Made by a program: the position numbers and the translations under genes. The notes below the pieces were generated by a model. It was given only the letters and a program-made list of their open reading frames with translations, had not been told where the DNA came from and ran no database searches. From assembly GCA_964030785.1 (NCBI GenBank), contig OZ034971.1:12865079-12929078 (forward strand): DNA of 64,000 nucleotides, in the 5' to 3' direction. Positions within the stretch are counted from its first letter, which is position 1. Each line of letters starts with the position of its first letter. Source of the DNA: Siderastrea siderea (taxonomy: Eukaryota; Cnidaria; Anthozoa; Scleractinia; Rhizangiidae). Positions 11,131 through 23,122 of the stretch are shown here, piece after piece.

Positions 11131-11255
11131 AAAAATTTAAAGGTTCAAATGAGGCCTAACACTATAATTGTAAAAATTAAAATCTAATTATTAAATCGAT
11201 TTTAGATTTTAATTTTTACAATAGTGTTAGGCCTCATTTGAACCTTTAAATTTTT
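11131..11255. repeat. near-perfect 125-bp palindrome (MITE-like hairpin)
   Basis: The left arm (11131-11186, 56 nt) and right arm (11203-11255, 53 nt) are inverse copies differing only by a 3-nt AAT indel, around a 16-nt AT-rich loop. The core is AAAGGTTCAAATGAGGCC. No ORF. A 13-bp direct repeat, TTGGCTGAAGTAA, occurs at 11085-11097 and again across the right boundary. Confidence 0.9.
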
Positions 11256-11576
11256 GGCTGAAGTAAAATCATGGCAAGTGCACAATTAATTTTGAGCTGT
11301 TCTGTAAATATTTATTATCTCTTTATCACAGTTATTTTAATTGCCTACACTGTGAGTTAAAAAAGTCCAGTCATCAATTAGTATCTAATATGTTCCAAAC
11401 TAGAGATGTAAACTAATCTTAATGATTATGATTTAATATTAATGCTGGTTTTAAAATATGTGGTAAAAATTGAAGATATGTGTTCTTATATTTAATTAAC
11501 TTCAATCTACTCCTTCCCCTCAAAAAACGTTGAAATTGCATAAATTAATTTTTAATGTGATCTTCTGTTACTAAAG

Positions 11577-11684
11577 GATGTTCCCATGAGAAATAACTGT
11601 ATTGCCAGCCCTTCTTGTACATTTCAATTCCACTGTGTTTACGAACATGTTTCCAGTACAGATACTGACGAGGGTGAATTTGAG
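11577..11684 (+). CDS. ZIP zinc transporter, exon C (cytosolic loop)
   Basis: This exon encodes 36 residues in phase 0, from DVPMRNNCIASPSC to TDTDEGEFE. The acceptor AG is at 11575-11576 and the donor is GTAATG at 11685. It is a Cys/Asp/Glu-containing part of the variable loop between helices 3 and 4. The call depends on splice sites and frame continuity with exons B and D rather than on a conserved motif. Alternative inclusion is possible because it is phase 0 on both sides. Confidence 0.65.
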
Positions 11685-13070
11685 GTAATGTTAGTATTAA
11701 TAATAAAATATTAAACATAAATTAAATTTTAATTATTTTTAAGTTATGCAAATGAAAGTAACTGAGGAAACTCAGCAGTGGTAGTGGTGGTGCTAAGATT
11801 CATCTGTTATTATTTTTAGTTGTTAATCACATGTTTGGTGAGGACTTTAAAGGTAAATTTGAAAGTTTAAAAAGAAATTGAATTTGAACAGTTAACATAT
11901 ATGTTTACAAAACTAACAACATTTAACAAGGCCACTGACTTTGTATGAAATTATTTGTAAGCTACAACAACTCTAATTCATCAATTGTAAGTCAGTTCAG
12001 AATATTGCCTTACCTTAACAGTAACAAAAACATGGTTGAACCTCAGACTCAGAATAGTCAGGGTGGTGAATGATAAATTTCAAACTTTGAGAGATGGTGA
12101 GACTTCATGGCCTTTTTCCCTATGAGCACCAGATTTTTGGAGTCCATAGACTACAGGACTTTTTTGCAGAAACGTTTGATACTGTGAGATGTAAGCAATC
12201 ATTAAAAACAAGACTGTAAGACCAATGAAATTAATCTTTTGTGCGACTTGCGTATTCACCACCCCCAATAGTCTTGGTTAACAAGATTTATAAACAGCCA
12301 TCAGTACAAAGTAAATATTAAATTTGACTAAAATTTAACACATTCTCATCAAAGATAATAGTTATAATTATAGTTAAAATCAATCAACTATTAATAATTT
12401 TAATAGTGTCAAAGATAATACATTTTAATACACCTGGTCCAGTCAAATCAAACTGTAAAACTGCTTCCCCGAGGGCTATACCAGAAGCAGCTTTCAAAAT
12501 TGGCCTTCTGGCAGGTTCAACCAAGCCAGATTGGTTCTCAGGAAAATGGCCAGCCAAAACAGTACCTTGGACCTCCAGGTTGGGAGTTTGGCACACTTGC
12601 AATCTTGGACAGAACTACAGTTGAGACAATTGCAATTAGGCCAGATATTTCTCAAATACATGTATTACCTTGTATGAAAACACTGACAAAATTTGTAGAA
12701 ATGCTTTCTCTACCCCCTCCGCTCACTTACTGCTGTTTGGAAAGACTGAGGATTCATCACAGGTTTTTTGGGGGGAGAGGAGGGGGGGCAAAGCAACATT
12801 GTTAAGGGGGAGAGGGGGAAAGAATTGTTGTGGTAAGTGATTTTCATGGTCAAAGTTCTCATACATAGTGGGGTTTTTTGGCAAATTCTTCTTTGCTGCC
12901 ACCTCAGCTACTGTCACGAACAACAGGGTGTCCTTAATAGCAAGGTGTCCGCAAGGCAAGAGTTAACTAAAACCCTGCCCTGTGAACTTCTAATCTATAA
13001 TCAAGACCTGTCAAGTCCTATGTGTAAGGTAGGGAGAGTAGCAAATCATATTTCTCTCAATCTTGAATAG
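11685..13070. other. ZIP intron C-D
   Basis: A 1386-bp intron. A region near 12400-12620 is open on both strands for about 70 codons but shows no known domain. A G-rich stretch is at 12764-12790 and 12806-12820. No gene is called. Confidence 0.45.
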
Positions 13071-13371
13071 ATTGCTAAAGGCGACTTTGATGATCTCGTT
13101 GATGGAGTTACCCAAGATACAACAGTCAAACCAAAGAGACCCCTAAAAAAAAGCCTTTCACGCCGTTCTGTGTTCAGCGATCAACAGGAAAAGAAAACTT
13201 TGAAAAAGATATCTGCCGTGGCATGGATGATCATCATAGGAGATACTCTTCATAACATAAGTGATGGATTAGCTATTGGTGCAGCCTTCTCAGAAGGTGG
13301 TAATTCTGGAGTATCAGGAGGAATCAGTACCTCAATTGCTGTGTTTTGTCATGAACTTCCTCATGAACTTG
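13071..13371 (+). CDS. ZIP zinc transporter, exon D (metal-binding helices 4 and 5)
   Basis: This is the diagnostic exon: 100 codons plus one base. After a basic loop ([15 protein letters not shown]) comes helix 4 with [17 protein letters not shown] and helix 5 with [10 protein letters not shown]212, N213 and D216 in helix 4 and H245, E246, H249 and E250 in helix 5 (numbering from the first visible residue) form the binuclear metal site. HExPHExGD is the LIV-1 subfamily signature; mammalian ZIP8/14 have Glu in place of the first His. The acceptor AG is at 13069-13070. The donor GTGAGT at 13372 splits the Gly codon after HEL (phase 1), which is restored by exon E 22.8 kb away. Confidence 0.95.
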
Positions 13372-13404
13372 GTGAGTCCTAAATTCCATAGAATTTTAGT
13401 AATA

Positions 13405-14873
13405 GGCAATTCCAGAAAATATCCATACCATACCACGGACAGCTTCCATATTTTAACTCCCCCCTGCCTTGGGAATTTCCAAAATGCGTTATCCCCCCAT
13501 GTCCTCGGATTTCCATAACCGTAAACCCCCCTCCCGTTCGGATTTTCCATTTTTTTTGTCAAACCCTTTGGAATTACCTGCAGGGTTCGCTAATATGCCC
13601 AATTTGTCTTATTTTACGGAAAATTATTTCAAATGACTCTACTTCTGTTCAGTACAGCTGGTTATAGAGGGAGTCATTATGACTTCGGAAATTCTGAAAA
13701 TTTAAAAAAAAGTAAAAGTTTTCTCCTTACCACTGTTCAACAGATGCAACCTACATTAACTTTACATTGCCCCAAACTGGTACAGAACACTAAAATAAGA
13801 ATATCGTGTGATGTACGTGTGTACACTCAAAAGATATTACGATCGTGTGTATTTTCATTTCCGCCATCTTGAATTTGAGCCATCGGGTCAGCAGTCGCTC
13901 CCAATCCCACGAGCTTCAAAACTGGCGTCCTCGGTCAAAATTCATGTATTGAGGGTTGAGGAAATATTGAAGTCCTACAAAAATCAAAAAATCTTTCGGA
14001 TGTATTTACATGTATACAGAAACTGCCTTCAAAGATATACAAAATGTGTAGCATTTCTGGAATTAAACGGCGTCAAAAAAAAGTTGTCAAGTCTCATAAT
14101 GGGCCATTTCCCAAATGCGAGTTTTCGCCGTTCATTCGACGGGAGTGCAAGAAATATTATACAAGCGGTGAGAAACATAGATTTTTCATATTTTATTAAT
14201 CTGATAAGAAATTCAACAACGTCAAGGCCCCTGGAGCTTGATGTACAACCCACGTTTTGTGTGGAGGGGACAGGGGGGCGGGAGACCGGGAGAAAAGGGG
14301 GCAGGAGGTGTACAGGAGGCGGGAGAAGAGGGGGCGGGAAGCAGGATTCCCAAGGTGGCGGGAAGCGGGAGAAAAAGGGAAAAATTATGCAACATTGCGC
14401 AATATTTCGCAATCGAAAAAATGCAAAGTAGCGGGAGCCAAAAAATACAGGGCGGGAACCGGGATTAAAGGGTACGGGAAGCGGGAGGTTTAAACCCCCC
14501 TGTCCTCCCCCCCCCCCCCCCCACTTTTGTTGGTTTTCTTCTGCAAATGAACACGAACACATGTCTGATCGATCAATGCTTGTCTTGTATCCTGCTTCCG
14601 CGGTAGTCAGTAGTGTCGTCAGTTCGTGCTTTATTTGCGAACTGATTTTAAAAGTCCATAAAATTAGCTTTTTCAAGGAATACACTCTCGTCTGTCTCCT
14701 GTGGAAATCCCAGATCTAAAATCCCCCCATGCCTTCGGAATTCCAATCGTAAGTATCCCCCCATGCCTTCGGATTTCCAGTTCAAAGAACCCCCCCCCCC
14801 CCCCCCCCCCCCTTGCCCTCGGAATTCCAAAAGGCCGTCCGTGGTATGGTATGGATATTTTCTGGAACCGCCC
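13405..14873. mobile_element. inverted-repeat DNA element with CCATACCATACCACGGAC termini
   Basis: The left end is GGCAATTCCAGAAAATATCC then CATACCATACCACGGAC; the inverse stands at about 14834-14873. The subterminal regions carry imperfect tandem copies of a motif like CCCCCCATGCCTTCGGAATT on both sides, with poly-C runs up to about 21 bp at 14791-14811. The centre (about 13620-14640) is unrelated to the ends, holds no recognisable domain, and includes the G-rich block listed separately. I found no convincing target duplication. Confidence 0.7.
14261..14491 (+). repeat. G-rich purine block with many GGG runs
   Basis: A strongly strand-asymmetric tract of GGGAG/GGCGGGA variants (for example GGGGCGGGAAGCAGG), with many runs of three or more G on the + strand. 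It is followed by a C-rich stretch at 14495-14522. The + strand could form several G-quadruplexes. Reading frames across it are compositionally biased and not called as genes. Confidence 0.8.
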
Positions 14874-15243
14874 AATTAGAGAAATGAGATTCACTTAAAC
14901 ATCAGTTGCACTATTTCATTCTCAGCATAAAATTGCCTAGTAAATAAATGGTTTCAACTTTCATCCTCGTTAACAATCAAGCAATGGAAAATTGCCTTAC
15001 GAAGAGCACCACAGAGATTACTGCTCAATTACATTCATTTAAGAAAGGATTTCATCCAAATTCAGTGTTAAAATCAGTTCACTTTTAATTATTAGCCTGC
15101 ATAGGAGGTGCTTGAGTAATTTTAAGGTGCACTATTACTTTGACGAGGTCCTCGCTTGTGTGCATCCTATGTTATTCAAATTACTCAGTGCATAAAAGTT
15201 AATGCACTTTATTGGCACTGATCTTTGTAGATTACAATGCATA
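14874..15243. other. ZIP intron D-E, unassigned
   Basis: About 370 bp of AT-rich sequence with no repeat partner or coding signal that I can see in the window. Confidence 0.5.
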
Positions 15244-15247
15244 TTAA

Positions 15248-17184
15248 GGAGGCTCGCAACAGTTTTTTTGGCCTTGGAGTGTATCTTTTGAGTAGCCCCC
15301 GCAGCTCTTAACAACCTCTAATTTCATTGGACCTTCGGGGCTAGGGTCCATTGTTTTGTTGTTTGGTGTATTGTTTTCTCAGCAAATCAGAGAAGACCTT
15401 GTAAGAGCTGCAACATCGCCCTATCTTTTGAAGTCAAAATTTCGCATAGAAGATAAACTTCGATTTCCTTGATACTACACCACCTTTTCAAAATATGATC
15501 AAAGTTTATTTTCTCACTGGTTCCCTAGCAACAGCTGTCACCATAGCAACGGTAATGAACAACCCCTCATTTTAAATGATGTCGTATATCTCGAAAACTA
15601 GTCAGACACTTTATGATGAAACTTGAACTATTTGAACTACTCAACCTACACAACTTGTATGCGAAATTAGGGAAAAACCTGTAAGCGCGTTTTCACGTAA
15701 ATCATGATTCATTTTTTACAGGCTGATTTTGGTCATTCCTGCAATTGTCTCCAATATTTCAAGAAAGATAAAACTTAACACTTTCTCTTTTCAGTGAAGG
15801 ATCTTTTATGATATCAAAACATTCTTAATGTACATTGAGCTTCCTAGGTGGCTGCAATTTTAAGATATTTATATTTAAAAACTGCTAAAATGCAGCGCAA
15901 ATCAGCCAAAAAGTCCGTAATTTGCATAAATAGAAATATTTCTAAACTGCCCTTACAGTTTTTTCTCTTAAATTGATTAACGTTAGAATAATAATTCTTT
16001 TTGATGTTCCAGCAAGTTTTAGGCTGAATAAACATTTCTGTTATTAGATAAGAAGGCTGAATCTTGGTCAAGTTTCAGTCGTTATTAACTTTCAACGAGC
16101 AACAGTTTTATTTCGTTTTTCCTGGTCTATTTCTCGGTTATTCACGTGCAATGAATAATTATACACGCTGCGCTTGTGTCCACTCGTACGTTTATAATTC
16201 CTTCTCATAATAAAAAATAATATTCGTCTTCTGAGCTTGTTTCTCGTCATTTTTTGGCCCCAGTGTAATGCCATCGTGGGCGTTAACATGTGTGCAATCC
16301 GTAATTGAAAAAAGCTAAAACGTCAGTCAGTATTTTAAGAATAATGGCAAAGAGTCTCCAGGAAGAAGCTCAGAAGACGAGAATTTTTATCATTATGAGA
16401 AGGAATTATAAATGCACGAGAGGACACAAGCGCAGCGTATATAAATATTCATTGCACGTGAATAACCGTGAAATAGACCAGGAAAAACAACATAAAACTG
16501 TTGCTCGTTGAAGGTTAATAACGACTGAAACCTGACCGAGATTCAGCCTTCTAATCATTTAATAAACGAAATGTTTATTTAGCCTAAAACTTGCTGGAAC
16601 ATCAAAAAGAATTATTATTCTAACGTCAATCAATTTAAGAGAAAAATCTGTAAGGGCAGTTTAGAAATATTTCTATTTAATATGCAAATTACGGACTTTT
16701 TGGCTGATTTGTACTTCATTTTAGCAGTTTTTAAATATAAATATCTTAAGATCACAGCCACCTAAGAAGCTCAGTGTACATTAAGAATGTTTTGATATCA
16801 TAAAAGATCCTTCAACTGAAAAGGGAAAGTGTTAAGTTGTATCTTTCTTGAAATATTGGAGACAATTGCAGGAATGACCAAAATCAGGTTTTCCCTAATT
16901 GCGCAGACAAGTTGTGTAGGTTGAGTAGTTCAAATGGTTCAAGTTTTGTCATAAAGTGTCTGACTAGTTTTCGAGATATTTGACATTGTTTAAAATGAGG
17001 GGTTGTCCATTACCGTTGCTACAGTGTATGGTGATAGCTGTTGCTAGGGAACCAGTGAGAAAATAAACTTGGATCATTTGTTGAAAAGGTGGTTTAGTAT
17101 CAAGGAAATCGAAGTTTATCTTTTATGCGAAATTTTGACTTCAAAAGACACACTCCAAGGCCAAAAAAACTGTTGCAAGCCTCC
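15248..17184. mobile_element. TTAA-type long inverted-repeat (foldback) element, 1.9 kb
   Basis: TTAA (15244-15247) precedes GGAGGCTCGCAACAG. The inverse CTGTTGCAAGCCTCC ends at 17184 and is followed by TTGA, one change from TTAA. The arms are inverse copies over most of the element (left about 15248-16230, right about 16345-17184), meeting near 16290. The left arm has about 135 bp extra (about 15290-15429), bounded by TATCTTTTGA direct repeats and containing GCAGCTCTTA/TAAGAGCTGC, so probably a nested MITE. No transposase. Purine termini suggest a Kolobok-like non-autonomous element. Confidence 0.75.
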
Positions 17185-17188
17185 TTGA

Positions 17189-17810
17189 GGTATCAGCCAC
17201 ACTTCGGGACTGTTTGCATGTGGATCGCTTTAGTTTTTGTTGTTTTCTTAAAAAGCCCAATAAACTATACATTTTTTGGCAGCTTAATAATTCCAGAAAA
17301 TGAATTTATATTGAAAAAGAGGCAGACGTTTAACAAGTTTGGAAAATGCGAAGGTTTTTTCACACATACATGTCTTCATAGATTAGGTTCCACTCCCTCC
17401 AGAAACAAAGGAAACACAACGATTAACACTGCATTCTCTTTGTGACACCTATGGCTGGAAAACCCTGTCTCCGATATTTGGCAAGTGGATTAGTTCTTCT
17501 TTTATTACCGGATGAAGTCAGAGAAGACAAATAAATTAGCACTTCGTGTGGAAAAAGGGTCTAGCTTGAAAACAAAAAGAGGGATTAAAATTCGTAGACA
17601 CGCTTTTGTAGCAAAAATATCTGGCAACAATCTGGCCAAATTTCAGCCAAATTGGTCGAGTGGCTGTCGACTTGTAGTTTAAAACGTCCATACAACTTGG
17701 CAAAATTTGACTTTCGAGAAAAAAAGGAAAATGTATTTTCTGCGGCTTCTTGCCAGTAATGAGATTATGGCACCTAAATGTCTGGTGAGTTCCATTTCGA
17801 TCGATACCAG
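17189..17810. other. ZIP intron D-E, unassigned
   Basis: About 620 bp. An open frame of 106 codons at 17125-17445 begins inside the preceding element and has no recognisable domain. Nothing is called. Confidence 0.4.
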
Positions 17811-18099
17811 AGAGGGATCAGCTTTTTCAAACAATAGAAGTTTGACAGGTAACATGTAACAGGAGTAATCTTACGTGGCAGGCGGCAGAAAATAGCTTAT
17901 TTGCTTTCAGCCCACCGCTCTTGGTCGTGAAAAAACATTAGTCATTTTTGTTTTATTTACGAAGTGGTTTCCTTATTTCAATCTGTATGTCATGGAGAGG
18001 GATCAGCTTTCTCAAACAATAGAGCTTTGACAGGTACATGTAACACGTAACAGGAGTAATCTTACATAGCAGGCAGCAGAAAATAGGTGTCTGTAAAAC
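17811..18099. repeat. dispersed direct repeats around the GGAACACCC element
   Basis: GATCAGCTTT.TCAAACAATAG and the next 70 bp occur twice in the same orientation (about 17817-17895 and 18001-18087). A second module, AACATTAGTCATTTTTGTTT to about 17997, recurs at 19807-19868. The modules flank the inverted-repeat element on both sides. Confidence 0.7.
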
Positions 18100-19797
18100 C
18101 CGGAACACCCTTGGAACACCCCGGAACACCCCTGGAACACCCCGGAACACCCCCGGAACACCCCAGAACATCCCATAATGCCCCGGAATACCCTGAATAC
18201 AGCCAGGAACACCCTTCAACACCAAAACTAGTGGTCAGCGGCCAGGCCGCTCATGTATAGACTGACACGAGGACCTCCAAAGATTAATGAAGATTTCCGA
18301 AATTTTCCGAAGACTTTTGTGGATCACCCGAAGACTTCCGAAGCTTGTTATCTAGTATTGAATTTAATGACAAAAATAACATTGGTGTCCTTTACATCAA
18401 CAAAGATTTGATTTTGAATATTTCAATTCAATTATTGAAGTTGTTGTAACTCATGCAAGATTTGCATTATAACTCTCGACAAACAAATGTGACGTCATGG
18501 ATATAAGTGAAATTCTGAGGGTGGGCATCCCGGATAATAATTCAATTCACCATATAATACGTCACGATCGCGATAACTTACTCTTGGGCATTGCGTGACA
18601 GATTTTGCATGCAAAGTGCGAACACGAAAAAATGCAAAACATTTTGTATCCACTTTTTTTGAACTTTGCAAAGTTCAAGAAAATGTGGTATGTACTCTCA
18701 TCGTTGATATTTTCCCTTTTTTGTTTATTGAATTTTCCCTCTTAAAGTCTAATTATATCCGGTTGTGACAGTAAATAAAATACTTGTTCCTTTTCTTGCT
18801 ATAAGAGTGTAAACTCGTTCGATCCTTGTGCTCCCGGTTTACATTGTGACATCCCACATTATAAGCCCTTGGATACCTCTACAAAATTATAGTGAGTACT
18901 TTTTTGCAGGTGCACATTTCTCCTACTCATTTATCTTCCTAGCTATGCTGTTTGGTTAACCAAAAATATATACAGGCCTAATTGCAAAAACGTTGTCATT
19001 CAAATATGAAAAGAGAAAGCTGCGAGAAAGGGAATTTATTAGACATGGAAGCTACGTTCTCGGATTTTAATATTCCCGAAGCACTCATGCACTACGGTAT
19101 AATACTTCCAATTAATATAAACTGAGTTGATTAAAGGTGAATTGGCCATCTAAGAGCTCACATTTTGAGCGCTCAATTGCTTTTTGTCAGAGCGAATCCT
19201 TGAATGTAGTTTGCATACCTAATCTATTCCTATTTGGATGTTTCGTTTCTCTTTTTTTCATTTTTATATGAAATGGTTTTTTGAATTTGGTGTATACATT
19301 AGCGTAACAAACCGGCAGGCAAACATTTTCCATGCGCCTGTGGAAATAAACTCAATGACGATCGTGTGACCTCGGAATAATGACCTCATAACATTGCGTG
19401 ACATTGTTTCATTTGGCTTTGTTGTGTCCCTGAGGTCACACCTGTTTTTTGAGCGTGATACTGCAAACCTCACATAAGAAATATCAATGCAGAATTTATA
19501 ATTCAACTGTCACATTTTCATATCATTGAAAATCGTAAGTTATTGATATAAAGGTCACATGTATAATATATTTTTTCCCATTAAATAATGGTTCTTTCAC
19601 TGTTCTTAAAAGCTTAATATTCCACAGCATTCTTGAAATGCTCGGGAATCTCAGGGTGATCCGCAAAAGTCTTATGAAGAATCTGGAATCTTCAGAGGTC
19701 TTCGCTCTTCGGCTTAGTCAATTCGTGAGCTGTCTGACCACTGACCACTATTTTTGGTGTTCTGGGGTGTTCCTGGCTGTTTCGAGGGTGTTCTTGG
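18100..19797. mobile_element. inverted-repeat element with GGAACACCCC tandem ends
   Basis: The left end holds about ten copies of a 10-14-bp CCGGAACACCCC-like unit (18101-18215), then AGTGGTCAGCGGCCAG and a TTCCGAAGACTT-type motif. The right end has the inverse order (TCTTCGCTCTTCGG, CTGACCACTGACCACT, GGTGTTCTGGGGTGTTCCTGG) up to 19797. The centre is AT-rich and without coding signal. The terminal arms are about 150-250 bp and imperfect. Confidence 0.6.
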
Positions 19798-19869
19798 ACG
19801 TGAGAAAACATTCGTCATTTTTGTTTTATTTACGAAGTGTTTTTCTTATTTCAATCCGTATCTCATGTA

Positions 19870-20216
19870 ACAATTACAATTTGTTATGAATATTTCCTTA
19901 AATGCTGACCGGGTTGATAAAGATGCCGAAAATCACAGCAAAATCTGGGGAAATGATCGACACAACCACTTCTCTTGTTGATAAAATGAACCCTGATTGG
20001 TCTCTGCCAATTCACTGCCCTGAATGTTTGTCAAGGGCTTTCTTTAATCCTTCAGTCTTGGTTTGGAGGACGGAAACAGACATAATTCCGTTTTTTAATG
20101 ATGCATTTAGGTGAAAGAAAACTCTTATAACTTCATTAAAAAAAAAGGTTTAAACCACTTCGCAAGAATCGATAAAATGTTAATGCAACCAGCAAGTGCT
20201 TTCGGATTTCACGTGA
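19870..20216. other. ZIP intron D-E, unassigned
   Basis: About 350 bp between two mobile elements. One open stretch of 70 codons has no recognised family. Confidence 0.45.
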
Positions 20217-20220
20217 TTAA

Positions 20221-22359
20221 GGTGGCTCCATATAGTTTTTCAGTGCGCGAGGAATGGGAACTAAATTGGCACAAGCGCGCGCGTCCGCGCGTGAGGAGCG
20301 CGACAGTCCAAGTCAGGTGACATGTGCCAATCAACCCCCCAGGCGAACTTTTCCAAAGTTTGATTGAGGCATCTTTATGGCTTACCTTTTCAAAACCTGT
20401 CGAGCACATAGCAGTGAAATTATGAAAAGCCTTTAGTTTAATCGCTTTTGTAGCTGACAGTTGCAGTCCTACGATTGTTCTACGATTGTAGGACTGGATT
20501 GATTGCGATCTTAAGTTCAAGCAACACAGAGAGGACTGAAAACGTTGCACGAATTATTACGCGCCTTCAAGGATTATGCGTGAAGAACTTCTTTCCGTTC
20601 TCAACTTGAAATATCAGTGCTGTCCAGGTCAGCTGTCGAGAATCTCTGGGATGAGAAGCTTACGTTTGTTTGGATCGAGCCAAAGTGTAAGTAATTTTTT
20701 CGAAAAGTGCTTTAGTTTTTACCTTTCTAACAAGCCGTCTATTTTTTGTTGGGTAAGTTGTCTCTACGGTCGTTCTCATACGGTTTCAGCAAAATACAGC
20801 TGACTTGTGAATTTTATTGAGCGATGAATAGATTACACACTTGTAATGAGGTAACAGTTGTCATTGAATTTTGATAGAAGTTGAAACTCAAAAGGACACT
20901 TATATTTCAGTGTTTATTTATCAGTCACCAGTAGCTTTTGATCTTCTAAGTTTCACTTGTGTTGACAATGTGCGACTTCAAAAACTTCGGTGGTCTAAAA
21001 TAAAATTGAAAATTGAAAAACGTTCAATTGTACCTAAGCTCAAATACCATTTTTATTTTTATGAAAAAAATATGCCTAGAATGACGGCATTCAGTGAACG
21101 AATAAAGGATGAGTATCGAGTTGACGGCCGGTTCTAAAACAGTCGGCGTTTCGCAGGCGTCCTGTTGACTTGTTGAACCTTGCAGAAAAATAATGTAGTC
21201 TTTTTCAAAACGTATAATTTCTTGTGGACATTTTTGTTCCCTTTCTCCAACGTCTGCCTTTAAATATAAATTGAAAGCTTATTTATATACTATTTGCTAT
21301 TCCATGCAGTTATCAAACACGCAAGTAGCCGTTAAGAAACAACGCGGGTCTCGGCAGACAAAATATTGAGCTTACAACATAAAAAGAACGAGCTTCCCTG
21401 CTTTTCTCGGGTAGCATACCAAAAGAGCAAACATGACCGCTTTAGTTTTTTTTTTGAAGAACGGTTGTAATCAGTTAATGGTAAAAATGAAACTGAAAGT
21501 GGTTTAATGTTTCCGCGTTCTGGAAACTTTAAAGGAAATTTTTTGCTGCTGGCAATAAAGTGGCGGCTTCGTTTGAGCTTTTATATCGCGAATCGGTATA
21601 AATTTGCTTCGTTTTTGTTTGTTTGTTCGTTTCTTTCTTTATTTTTGCGAATTTTTTGGTCACATGGATCCTTTACAGTAAAGGAAAGCAGTTGTCCAGA
21701 AAAATGTTGTTCTTTGGAAAGAAAAGCTTTAGAAAAGCTTCTCTACCGCTTACCCGCGTGCTGTCCACGCTCGTCCACGCAAAAGGAATCATGAGCATGT
21801 GCAACCCCGTAACTTGAAGAATTTTTATTTTGGTAACGTGAAGGAAAAAGGTGGGTTTTGAGGCATTTTCAAACGCTAATTGCGCGTGTTCCACTCGGTG
21901 AAATTTTTTTAAAATTGGAACATTTGTAGGATTTTTGTGTTTTTCAGTCATACTAAAGTAAGAGTAATTTTTGTACATGCACTTCTGCATTAATCGTCGA
22001 AAACGGAAATTTACTATTCTGACAAAACTTATGTACAAAATTTCTCACAGCTTTGCCAGCTGAGACTTCTCAAACGACAACATCTTTACAACAAAAATAG
22101 CCAAAATTCACTGTGTAAAAACCAAGAAATGGCGTGAAGAAACTGGGTAAGCTTAAAAAATGAGCCAAACAACTATATCAGTGGTTGCCATGGAAACGGG
22201 CCAGGCCCAGAAATTGTGACTTTTTTGAAAAGTATAAAGGCTAGGCTAGTTGCTTTTGTAGCTTTTCCCTAGTGAAATGTAAATCAATGTCCTGAAAATC
22301 ATCAAAAAACTTATGTATATTTGTCTGTGGAAACTGATGAGAAACTGTATGGAGCCACC
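20221..22359. mobile_element. TTAA-flanked element with GGTGGCTCCATA ends, 2.1 kb
   Basis: TTAA at 20217-20220 is followed by GGTGGCTCCATATAGTTTTT. The inverse GAAACTGTATGGAGCCACC ends at 22359 and is followed by TTAA at 22360-22363. The inverted terminal repeat is about 20 bp with two mismatches. No transposase is visible; open stretches near 20871-21137 and 21507-21817 match nothing I recognise. TTAA with GG termini is again Kolobok-like; this classification is inference. Confidence 0.75.
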
Positions 22360-22363
22360 TTAA

Positions 22364-23122
22364 GTTAATCAGGTGTGACAGAACTTGTCAGTGATCAATT
22401 GCCATAATTAACAAGGAAAAATCTACTCCTAATAACTCTCCACTGAGCCATTATTTTCTGCTAATTTTTTGTTTGAAAGAAAGCTCTCGAAGAGATTTAT
22501 CTGAACATGTAAAAATCTCATTTATCAAAAAATGACACTTTTTTCCCTGGCTGATACCTTAAATAAGCTAAATGACTGAATGATAAGTTTATTCAAGTTT
22601 GTTAAAAAAATACAAGATCTTTGAATAGGTGAACCAGATAGTCCTCTCTGGGCATTCCACATGAGAGGTGAAAAATGGTAATATTTCAAATCAATTTCTC
22701 TTGAGTAAATTGTATGCCATCAAAGAGACTAAACATCAGTATATTCAAAACATGTATGTTGCATTGAGTCCTAGCCATTAACATTCCGTGGGGGGTCTAG
22801 CACTTCATAACTCAAAAAACATAGAAAACAGAAGGGCCAGAGACAGAACTTTATGAGAAAATTGTGAACAGACCACAATTGAACAAGAGCACTGACATTG
22901 ATATCTTAGTAGCTCTTGAACCTAGTTTTCACCAGAGTGTGATAATTCCAGCTTTTGCATACGTCCATAACAAAAATGTCCTTTTTTTCTTGTCTTGAGC
23001 AGGATTTAAGTCTGCTGGTTATATCACTTCTGCTGCTTTTTTAGTTCATTCAGGGCATCATCTCAGCCTTCATTATTTTATTTCAACTAACTTCGTTAGT
23101 TAGAAAAACAGCTAAAAGACGT
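22364..23122. other. ZIP intron D-E, unassigned
   Basis: About 760 bp of AT-rich sequence with no visible repeat structure or exon-like frame. Confidence 0.45.

Noticed and set aside
13808..14685. Two open frames of about 207 and 218 codons on opposite strands
   Set aside because: Both run through the G-rich and C-rich blocks of an inverted-repeat element, are low-complexity at one end, and show no domain on either strand.
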